From Methylophilus sp. (GTDB lineage: Bacteria; Pseudomonadota; Gammaproteobacteria; Burkholderiales; Methylophilaceae), in NCBI RefSeq assembly GCF_008015755.1, contig NZ_SSGF01000030.1:87446-151445 (forward strand): 64,000 nt of DNA. The letters are read 5' to 3'. Positions 47,058 to 54,560 of this stretch are shown here, in pieces. Every line of letters starts with the position of its first letter. The first letter of the stretch is position 1. Under the pieces are notes generated by a model. That model was not told the DNA's origin. It ran no database searches and saw only the letters and a list, made by a program, of their open reading frames with translations. Position numbers and translations under genes: made by a program.

Positions 47058-48467
47058 ATGCCAGTTAAGCAAGCACTCATCACGATTAACCCGCAAGACA
47101 GCGTGCCATTGGTCGAGCAAATTGTCACCGGTATCAAGCAGCTCACCGAGCAACGCGTGTTGCGCACCGGCACGCGCCTGCCCTCTATCCGCGACTTTGC
47201 GCTGCAACATGGCATCAGCCGCTTTACGGTAGTAGACGCCTATGACCGGCTGGTAGCGCTGGGTTATTTGCTGTCGCGCCGTGGCTCAGGCTTTTATGTG
47301 GCGCCGCTCAACAAGCCTGAAGAAAGCGTTGCAAGCACCTCTTATTTAGACCGAGCCGACGATGTGTTATGGCTGTTGCATAACACTTTCAGGGATGTGC
47401 CAGATGCCATCCGACCTGGCTGTGGCTGGTTGCCCAAAGACTGGCTGGATGAAAAGGTGATTCAAAAAAGCCTGAATGAATTATCACGAAAATCGGGGTA
47501 TTTTTTAACTGGCTATGGCGATGTAAGTGGGTACTTACCATTGCGACAGCAATTGGCACAAAAGAACCTGGCTGACATTGGCATCCATGCTGAGGCGCAA
47601 CATATCCTGATGACCAATGGCGCGTCACATGGCCTGGATTTAGTCGCACGGTTGTTTATTAAACCAGGGGATGTGGTGCTGGTGGACGACCCCGGTTATT
47701 ACACCTTGTTTGGTTTGCTCAAATCCATGGGGGCCCGCATCATGGGAGTACCACGGTTATTCAATGGCCCCGATGTCAGCGCCTTGCAGCAGCTACTTCA
47801 AGCACACAGACCCAAGCTGTTTTTCACCAACACCGTATTGCATAACCCGACAGGCACCAGCACCAGCCTGGCGGTGGCACACCAGATCTTACAACTGGCA
47901 GAAAAATACGGTTTATATGTTGTCGAAGATGACATTTACGGCGACTTTCATCCGCAAAACGCCCCCCGGCTAGCCGCGCTGGATCAACTCAATCGTGTCA
48001 TCTACGTCAGCAGTTACTCTAAAACCATCTCGGCTAGTTTGCGCGTCGGTTTTATTGCCTGCCAGGCTGAGCTCGCCAGTCGCTTACTCGACCTCAAACT
48101 GCTCACCGGCCTCACCAGCTCAGAAATTAACCAGCGCGTGATGTATCAAATTCTGGTGGAGGGTCGATATCGCAAGCATATGGAGAAAGTGCGTAACCGG
48201 CTGGAACTGAAAAGGACACAGGTGATACGCGCGCTGGAGGCATGTGGTTTGAGTATTCATACCGAGCCTGCCGGTGGCATGTTTGTTTGGGCAAAACTCG
48301 CCAACGACAAACATGCTGCAGAAGTGGCCAGCGAGGCCTCGCGGCAGAACATCATGCTGGCACCCGGCAACCTGTTCAGGCCTTATCAGGAGCCGTCGCC
48401 ATGGCTACGTTTTAACGTCGCCCACTGTGACAATGACAAGGTGTTTGAGTTATTAAGAAAAACCTAG
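47058..48467 (+). CDS. MocR/PdxR-type GntR-aminotransferase regulator
   Basis: A 469-residue fusion: an N-terminal GntR winged helix (TGTRLPSIRDFALQHGISRFTVVDAYDRL, residues about 15-80), a linker, and a fold-type I aminotransferase domain with PLP lysine in SSYSKTISASLRVG. Such proteins sense PLP or an amino compound. Its neighbours, a PaiB-like flavoprotein and a small exported protein, are divergent, and the repeats between suggest a joint circuit. It is inserted within the cobalamin genes but need not be part of that pathway. The stop interlocks with cobC. Confidence 0.92.
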   Translation: MPVKQALITINPQDSVPLVEQIVTGIKQLTEQRVLRTGTRLPSIRDFALQHGISRFTVVDAYDRLVALGYLLSRRGSGFYVAPLNKPEESVASTSYLDRADDVLWLLHNTFRDVPDAIRPGCGWLPKDWLDEKVIQKSLNELSRKSGYFLTGYGDVSGYLPLRQQLAQKNLADIGIHAEAQHILMTNGASHGLDLVARLFIKPGDVVLVDDPGYYTLFGLLKSMGARIMGVPRLFNGPDVSALQQLLQAHRPKLFFTNTVLHNPTGTSTSLAVAHQILQLAEKYGLYVVEDDIYGDFHPQNAPRLAALDQLNRVIYVSSYSKTISASLRVGFIACQAELASRLLDLKLLTGLTSSEINQRVMYQILVEGRYRKHMEKVRNRLELKRTQVIRALEACGLSIHTEPAGGMFVWAKLANDKHAAEVASEASRQNIMLAPGNLFRPYQEPSPWLRFNVAHCDNDKVFELLRKT

Positions 48468-49030
48468 CGATTCACAAACTCAATTTTCGGAATCGCCCCT
48501 GATAAATCCAACCGTGTCAGGCTAGCGTAATCGACGTGAAACCTAAATAGGCCTTTGAGTGGCATATTCAGCACGTGCGCGATGAGGGCACGTATCATGC
48601 CGCCGTGCGTGACTACCAGCAGGTGCTGGCCGGCATGGCGCGCATGCACCTCCTGCAAAAAGTCCACACCGCGTTGCTGCAAACCAGCAAAGGTTTCACC
48701 ATTGGGCGGCGCCAGTTCGGCATAATTCTGCGCCCACACATCAAACAATTCACGTGGAATATCGTTCCACGATTGCATTTCCCAATCGCCAAAATGCAGT
48801 TCTTTCAGGCGTTCGTCGTGCGTGATGCCGTCGAAGCCCAGCGCATGCGCCAGTTTGCTGCAGCGTTGCAGCGGGCTGGCATAGACCGCATCAATTTGTT
48901 CGTGAATCAGCTTCTGCTTGAGTTGTGATAACTCACTGGCAAAATTAACCGAGACATCAATATCACTCTGGCCATAGCAAATGCCCTCGGCGATTTGCAA
49001 ACTGGTATGGCGGACTAAGGTCAGTTTCAT
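48464..49030 (-). CDS. cobC: Alpha-ribazole phosphatase
   Basis: A 188-residue histidine-phosphatase-superfamily protein. The catalytic motif LVRHT replaces the more common RHG, as in CobC proteins; YASPLQRC, LKELHFGDWE and VVTHGGMIR are present. It removes the phosphate of alpha-ribazole-5'-phosphate or the cobalamin phosphate. It overlaps cobS by four bases. Confidence 0.88.
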   Translation of the reverse strand: MKLTLVRHTSLQIAEGICYGQSDIDVSVNFASELSQLKQKLIHEQIDAVYASPLQRCSKLAHALGFDGITHDERLKELHFGDWEMQSWNDIPRELFDVWAQNYAELAPPNGETFAGLQQRGVDFLQEVHARHAGQHLLVVTHGGMIRALIAHVLNMPLKGLFRFHVDYASLTRLDLSGAIPKIEFVNR

Positions 49031-49833
49031 GCTAAATGTTCCCAGGCCAATAACCCTAAGTAAAAGGCCAGCTCAGTTAATTGTTGCGTTGCACCCAAGG
49101 TGTCGCCGGTGTAGCCCTGCAAATGGCGCAGAATCAGGCGACGCCACCATCCCCAGATAGCCAGCACAGGCAACCCAGTGATCAGGGCAAAGCGCATCGT
49201 GCTCAGCGCAGAATGATTCACGCCCAGCATCAGGCAAAAGCCCAGCCAACACACCAGGCCAAAGGCAGTTGCGCACCAGAGATCCTGCGTTGAAAGTGTG
49301 GTCGCCAGAGGTTTGGACTTACCGGCAAAACGCACATAGCGAGCGGTGGCCATGATGTACACTGCGGCCAATCTGCTAAGGGCATGCGCGGAGATCAGCG
49401 CAAACGGCAAGATGGCAGGCGTGAGCGCGGATAAAACCTGAAATTTGAACAGCAACATGCCCACCAGCGCAATCGCGCCATAACTACCGAGACGTGAATC
49501 CTGCATGATCTCCAGCTTGCGCGCGCGATCCATGCCACCACCGAGACCATCAGCGCTATCCGCCAGGCCATCTTCATGAAATGCGCCAGTCAGGTAAATG
49601 GTCGCCGCCATACTGCATAACACGGCCAAGGCCGGCGGAAATACCCAGCTCGCCAACCACCAAACGATGGCGGCCAGCAGGCCAATCAACAAGCCGACCA
49701 GCGGAAAATATCTGGCGGCATGATTAAGGTCTGACTCTTGAAAGTCTGCCACCGCAGGCACCGGCAGTCGTGTGAAAAAACCAACCGCCAGCACAAAATA
49801 GCGCCATTGCAGCGTCACTATTGTGCGCCTCAC
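49027..49833 (-). CDS. cobS: Adenosylcobinamide-GDP ribazoletransferase (cobalamin synthase)
   Basis: A 268-residue membrane protein joining adenosylcobinamide-GDP and alpha-ribazole. It has about six helices and the metal motif GAFHEDGLADSADGLGGG, RLGSYGAIALV, and the C-terminal GYTGDTLGATQQ. It overlaps cobT and cobC by four bases each in a coupled three-gene unit. Confidence 0.94.
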   Translation of the reverse strand: MRRTIVTLQWRYFVLAVGFFTRLPVPAVADFQESDLNHAARYFPLVGLLIGLLAAIVWWLASWVFPPALAVLCSMAATIYLTGAFHEDGLADSADGLGGGMDRARKLEIMQDSRLGSYGAIALVGMLLFKFQVLSALTPAILPFALISAHALSRLAAVYIMATARYVRFAGKSKPLATTLSTQDLWCATAFGLVCWLGFCLMLGVNHSALSTMRFALITGLPVLAIWGWWRRLILRHLQGYTGDTLGATQQLTELAFYLGLLAWEHLA

Positions 49834-50876
49834 TGCAGTTGCCCGCTCACGCCAGCACTGTCAAAACTGGCCATTTCATTGAGAAAAGCCACGGCTGATT
49901 GCAACAAGGGATAAGCCAGCACGGCGCCGGTACCTTCCCCCAAGCGCAGGGACAAATGTAACAATGGCTGCGCCTTGAGATGCGACAACATCATGCTGTG
50001 CCCACTTTCATCTGAGCAATGCGCAAACACGCAATAATCAATCACTTGCGGATAGAGTTTGCTGGCAACTAACAAGGCTGAGGTCGCAATAAAGCCATCG
50101 ATCAGCAATGCTGTCTTGGCTTCTGCCGCCGCCAGCAATGCACCGACCATCATAGCGATTTCAAAGCCGCCAAACACCGTCAGGGCCTGCAACGGGTCAT
50201 CGGCTGGCACATGGTGGCTTTGCAGCGCAGAGGTCAATACCGACAGTTTGTGCTGCAAGCCTTTATCGCTCAGGCCGGTGCCGCGGCCCACACACTGATG
50301 CATGGGCAAATCGCATAGCACGCTCATCAGGCAGCTGGCACTAGACGTGTTACCTATGCCCATTTCACCCAGTGCCAGCACGTTACAGCCCTGGGCAATC
50401 ACATCACGCGCAATTTGTGCGCCACGCATGATGGCTTGCGTGCACTGGTCAGCCGTCATGGCAGGCAAATGGCGGAAGTTTTCGGTGCCCATGCCTAATT
50501 TGGCATCAATCAGCATGGGGTGCGGTTGAAACACGGCATTGACGCCGCTATCCACCACATGCAAATCAAAACCATGTTGGCGTGCAAATACATTAATGGC
50601 GGCACCGCCATTGAGAAAATTCTGCACCATCTGCGCCGTCACCGCCTGCGGGTAAGGGCTCACGCCCTCTGCCACAATGCCGTGGTCACCGGCAAACACC
50701 AGCATGGTAGGCTGCTGCAACGTCGGCCGCTCGGTTTGTTGCATCAGCCCTAGCTGTAATGCCAGCGTTTCCAGCCGACCCAATGCCCCCAGCGGTTTGG
50801 TTTTTTGATTAATTTGCCGCATCAGGGCAGCCTCTAAAGTCGCGTTGTGCGTAGGCGCTATGTGAAATGTCTGCAT
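49830..50876 (-). CDS. cobT: Nicotinate-nucleotide:dimethylbenzimidazole phosphoribosyltransferase
   Basis: A 348-residue enzyme that activates dimethylbenzimidazole to alpha-ribazole phosphate. KTKPLGALGRLE, FAGDHGIVAEGVSPYP, ALGEMGIGNTSSAS and the C-terminal GEGTGAVLAYPLL (catalytic Glu) are present. I start at ATG 50876; the frame is open nine codons upstream. It is the first gene of cobT-cobS-cobC. Only about 120 bases separate it from degP and they hold no riboswitch. Confidence 0.94.
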   Translation of the reverse strand: MQTFHIAPTHNATLEAALMRQINQKTKPLGALGRLETLALQLGLMQQTERPTLQQPTMLVFAGDHGIVAEGVSPYPQAVTAQMVQNFLNGGAAINVFARQHGFDLHVVDSGVNAVFQPHPMLIDAKLGMGTENFRHLPAMTADQCTQAIMRGAQIARDVIAQGCNVLALGEMGIGNTSSASCLMSVLCDLPMHQCVGRGTGLSDKGLQHKLSVLTSALQSHHVPADDPLQALTVFGGFEIAMMVGALLAAAEAKTALLIDGFIATSALLVASKLYPQVIDYCVFAHCSDESGHSMMLSHLKAQPLLHLSLRLGEGTGAVLAYPLLQSAVAFLNEMASFDSAGVSGQLQ

Positions 50877-50950
50877 AGGGATTATTTTACGGGCAAAAAG
50901 CAAAGCGTAGCAGAATTATGCAATGCCTGACCTGAATTTGCCTGGGATAT

Positions 50951-50974
50951 AAAAAAGCCCCGCAAGTGCGGGGC
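50951..50974 (-). terminator. Terminator after degP
   Basis: A GC-rich stem (50957-50963 with 50968-50974, four-base loop) followed by six T on the minus strand, 26 bases past the degP stop. It separates degP from cobT. Confidence 0.88.
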
Positions 50975-51000
50975 AAGTCTCTAGGGACTACACGTAAACA

Positions 51001-52461
51001 TTAACTAATCTTCACTGGCACGTAGATTTTGCTTTCACCACGCATCACCAGCAAGGCGACATTTTTCACGTTCTGTGACAGCTTGTCCTGTAGTTGCGCC
51101 ACATTTTTCACCTGGTCGCCATTCACCGCCAGAATCACATCTCCGGGCTGAATGCCGGCGGTGGCGGCAGGCCCTTTGGCCACTTCTTCAACCAGCAAGC
51201 CTTGCTTGAGCTGCGTTTGTGCCAGCTCTTGTGCATTGAGTGGACGCACACTGACGCCGAGCTTGGCTTGCTGGCTATCGGCCACTTGCGCAGGCCCAGC
51301 CTGCGCCGTTTGCATTTCATCAATGCGCACAGACAATTTTTTCAACTGCTTGTTACGCCAGACTTCAATACCAACGGTGCTACCGGGTTTCACGCTGGCC
51401 ACCATTGGTGGCAAGTCACTGGAGCGGTCTATGCTCTGGCCGTTGAATTTAACAATGACATCGCCTGGTTCCAACCCTGCATTATCCGCCGGGCCATTTT
51501 TCTCGACATTGCTCACCAGCGCACCACTCGGCGATTGCAAACCAAACGAGCTCGCCAGGTCCTGATTAATCGACTGCACGCCGATGCCTAAACGGCCACG
51601 GCTGACTTTGCCTTTTTCCAGCAGTTGCTGCTCGATGCCCATGGCGACATCAATCGGGATAGCGAAGGACAAGCCTTGATAGCCACCGCTACGGCTGTAA
51701 ATTTGTGAGTTAATGCCGATGACTTCACAGTTGAGGTTAAACAGCGGGCCACCAGAGTTACCCGGGTTAATCGCCACGTCTGTTTGCAAAAATGGCACAT
51801 AGCCTTCATCTGGCAAGGCACGTGATTTGGCTGAAATAATGCCTGCGGTCACGGTGTTATCAAAACCGAATGGCGAGCCGATCGCCACTACCCAGTCACC
51901 GACATTGCTATTTTTGGTGCTGCCGATATGCACGGTGGGCAAATCCTTAGCCTCAATTTTAAGCACAGCGACATCGGTCAGTTTATCCACGCCAATCACC
52001 TTGGCCTGAAATTCGCGTTTATCAGACAATTTCACGGTAACCACATCCGCCTTGTCGACCACATGCGCGTTGGTCAGAATCACACCATCAGATTTGACAA
52101 TAAAACCAGAGCCCAAGCCACTCATCGGCGTTTCAGTTTGCGGCAGGTTGGGTTGAAAACGACGGAACAATTCAAACATCGGGTCATTGGGATCCACGCC
52201 AGGAATCCCAGCCGTTTTCACCGTGCCGGTAACGCTGATATTGACCACCGCCGCGCCCTGGCTAGCCGCGATGCTGGCAAAGTTTGGTAAGGTGATATAG
52301 GCACTCGGCGCAGTCATGGTTTTGGCAGACACCGGAGCCGTGGCCTGCGCATGGGTCACCAGCGTATTGCCCTTGATCCAGTAACCGGCGCCAAACAAAG
52401 CAGCCACCGCCAACGGCACAGTTACCCAATGCGTGAGTCTTGATTGTAAAAACGATTGCAT
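51001..52461 (-). CDS. degP: Periplasmic Do-family serine protease (DegP/MucD type)
   Basis: A 486-residue HtrA protease/chaperone. There is an N-terminal export signal (WVTVPLAVAALFGAGYW), a trypsin domain with His in LTNAHVVD, Asp in LTDVAVLK and Ser in NPGNSGGPLF, and two PDZ domains (GRLGIGVQSINQDL and AKLGVSVRPLNAQEL). AAAGGA upstream fixes ATG 52461 over the longer frame from 52530. It handles misfolded envelope proteins. It is divergent from the HPP gene. Confidence 0.93.
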   Translation of the reverse strand: MQSFLQSRLTHWVTVPLAVAALFGAGYWIKGNTLVTHAQATAPVSAKTMTAPSAYITLPNFASIAASQGAAVVNISVTGTVKTAGIPGVDPNDPMFELFRRFQPNLPQTETPMSGLGSGFIVKSDGVILTNAHVVDKADVVTVKLSDKREFQAKVIGVDKLTDVAVLKIEAKDLPTVHIGSTKNSNVGDWVVAIGSPFGFDNTVTAGIISAKSRALPDEGYVPFLQTDVAINPGNSGGPLFNLNCEVIGINSQIYSRSGGYQGLSFAIPIDVAMGIEQQLLEKGKVSRGRLGIGVQSINQDLASSFGLQSPSGALVSNVEKNGPADNAGLEPGDVIVKFNGQSIDRSSDLPPMVASVKPGSTVGIEVWRNKQLKKLSVRIDEMQTAQAGPAQVADSQQAKLGVSVRPLNAQELAQTQLKQGLLVEEVAKGPAATAGIQPGDVILAVNGDQVKNVAQLQDKLSQNVKNVALLVMRGESKIYVPVKIS

Positions 52462-52669
52462 CACAACGTCCTTTCTTGCTTTTTTAATCTTGCACTTCAT
52501 AAAAACACGGTACGGGCATATTGGCATCAAAAATGCGCCAAAGTTTCACTGTATTTGTATCTTGATGTATCAGGCAAACAGGCGTGCAAGAGAGCATCTG
52601 TAGCACGGTGGCTCATGGCACATACATTGATCGTGATACACTTCACACTCTTTGTTTTTTGACCAAGCA

Positions 52670-53812
52670 ATGACAGAGTTACCGTCTTTTTTAAAGCCCT
52701 ACTGGCCTCGCCGTATGACAGGCACCCTGCGCGATTACGCACGGGCGGCCATCGGTGCCGGATTAGGGATTTTGTGTACCGGGCTGATTGCCCTCAGTGT
52801 GGTGCCAGGCGATTGGCATAGCGCAGTGTTTTTGATTGCGCCCATGGGCGCCTCGGCCGTCATCCTGTTTTGCCTGCCGTCCAGCCCGCTGGCACAACCT
52901 TGGGCGATTTTGGCGGGGAACACCCTGGCCGCCTTAGCGGGCGTGTTTTTCTCACAACTACTACCGCAACAACTGGTATTTGCTGCCGCGCTGGCCATGC
53001 TCTGCGCCATTGCCCTGATGTTTGCGCTACGTTGCCTGCACCCGCCCAGCGGTGCCGTCGCCCTCACCGCCGTGTTAGGTGGCGAGGCCATTCACAGCCT
53101 AGGCTATAGCTTTGTCTGGTGGCCAGTGTTGGCAAACAGCCTGCTACTGGTGCTCACGGCCTGGCTTTACCATACGCTGACCGGCTATCGCTATCCTGCA
53201 GCACATCACGAGCACGCGCCCAACTCGCCTACGCATATGCACTACCAGTTTGGGTTTAAAACAGAAGACTTGCAAACCGCGCTGGGGCAGTTTCATGAGG
53301 TGCTGGATATTCATCCAGAGCAATTACAAAGCTTGCTGGAGCAAACCGAGCTGATTGCTTATAGGCGCAAGCTGGAAGCCATTGAATGCCGAGAAATCAT
53401 GCGCCCGGTCTCCACCACGCTAGAGTTTGGCGACCCGCTGGAAACCGCCTGGCAAACCATCCTCAAACAAACAGAGCCCGCGATTCCGGTGGTGAACAAA
53501 GCACAACTGGTGATTGGTTTACTCAGCGTGTCTGACTTTATGCGCCACGCCAAGGCAGAGAGTTACCGCGAAGTAGCGCCCGCCTTGAAGCGGCTGATCC
53601 GCTGGTCACCGACCACGCACAGCGACAAGCCAGAAGTGGTCGGCCAGATCATGACCACCCCGGCCATCACCATCAGCGAACACATGCACCTGATGCATAC
53701 CATTCCGCTGATGACCAGCCATCACCTGCAATTGCTGCCAGTGGTCGACGGCGCCAACAAACTGGTAGGGATGTTGACCCAAACCGATGTAATCCGCGCC
53801 TTGTATCGTTAA
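52670..53812 (+). CDS. HPP-family membrane protein fused to CBS pair
   Basis: A 380-residue protein. The first 170 residues hold about five helices with the HPP signature LHPPSGAVALTAVLGG; after a His-rich linker, two CBS domains follow (REIMRPVSTTLEFGDPLETAW and IMTTPAITISEHMHLM, ending MLTQTDVIRALY). HPP proteins have been linked to nitrite transport in chloroplasts and cyanobacteria; CBS pairs bind adenine nucleotides. The start is ATG 52670 without a strong ribosome site. Its stop interlocks with the DUF2721 stop. Confidence 0.85.
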   Translation: MTELPSFLKPYWPRRMTGTLRDYARAAIGAGLGILCTGLIALSVVPGDWHSAVFLIAPMGASAVILFCLPSSPLAQPWAILAGNTLAALAGVFFSQLLPQQLVFAAALAMLCAIALMFALRCLHPPSGAVALTAVLGGEAIHSLGYSFVWWPVLANSLLLVLTAWLYHTLTGYRYPAAHHEHAPNSPTHMHYQFGFKTEDLQTALGQFHEVLDIHPEQLQSLLEQTELIAYRRKLEAIECREIMRPVSTTLEFGDPLETAWQTILKQTEPAIPVVNKAQLVIGLLSVSDFMRHAKAESYREVAPALKRLIRWSPTTHSDKPEVVGQIMTTPAITISEHMHLMHTIPLMTSHHLQLLPVVDGANKLVGMLTQTDVIRALYR

Positions 53813-54264
53813 GGTTGGGCAGATTGTTCGCGTTGCTTAAACGGCACAATCACCTCACGGGACGCCAGCACGATTTCGCGCAAAAAACATAACAGGCCGA
53901 AAATCAGCGACGCCATTGAAATAATAAAAGACACCATCACCAGGTGCGGCAAGCGCAAGCCGGTTTCTACCGACAAAAACATACTGGCAATCGACACACA
54001 AATACACAAGGCAGCAAAGGTGGCCGCTGCAATCGCGCGCCGCAACCACTTGGTGCGACGCACAATAATCCGCAATTCATCTTTAAAGCGCTCGCGCTTT
54101 TCTTCAGGCGCATCGGTCAAAAAGCGGGCACGGTCTATCGAGCGCCCCAGGCGGCCAATCAGCACGCCTAAAATCGAGCCGATCCCGGTCAATAAAAACA
54201 CCGGCGCCACCGCATCGCGAATGGCCTCAGACACGCTGTGAATCTCAATCATGGTATTAATCAT
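53809..54264 (-). CDS. DUF2721 membrane protein
   Basis: A 151-residue protein with three hydrophobic helices and the DUF2721 pattern AVAPVFLLTGIGSILGVLIGRLGRSIDRAR then ELRIIVRRTKWLRRAI. Unknown function. An internal ATG at 54252 is another possible start. Confidence 0.82.
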   Translation of the reverse strand: MINTMIEIHSVSEAIRDAVAPVFLLTGIGSILGVLIGRLGRSIDRARFLTDAPEEKRERFKDELRIIVRRTKWLRRAIAAATFAALCICVSIASMFLSVETGLRLPHLVMVSFIISMASLIFGLLCFLREIVLASREVIVPFKQREQSAQP

Positions 54265-54560
54265 AGGTTTAACGGTCAGTCATTATCCAAACAAATCGGC
54301 ACCAAAACCGTACTTTTCCGGCCATCGGTGCACTACAAAAAGGCATGCGCAAATCAATTCCGCGAAAAAGCGGGTGTTTGATGCTTAGTTCAGTGATTGA
54401 TAAGCGAATTTTGCGCCATGTTCACTACATTTAGCCCCTTAATATTGCAATAAAAGCATTTTTCTTGCCATTGTTTTTCAATTCAAATGCCTCCATCGGG
54501 AATCATTTTTGCTCTATACACCCCGGTAACAATCGATATTGATAGGGAAGAGACCACAAG
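54265..54560. other. Non-coding leader between DUF2721 and the tandem-Cache protein
   Basis: 296 bases with no credible frame. It must hold the promoter of the two-gene signalling unit that follows. I see no convincing sigma-28 or sigma-54 site. A purine-rich ribosome site (AGGGAAG) ends the region. Confidence 0.4.
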
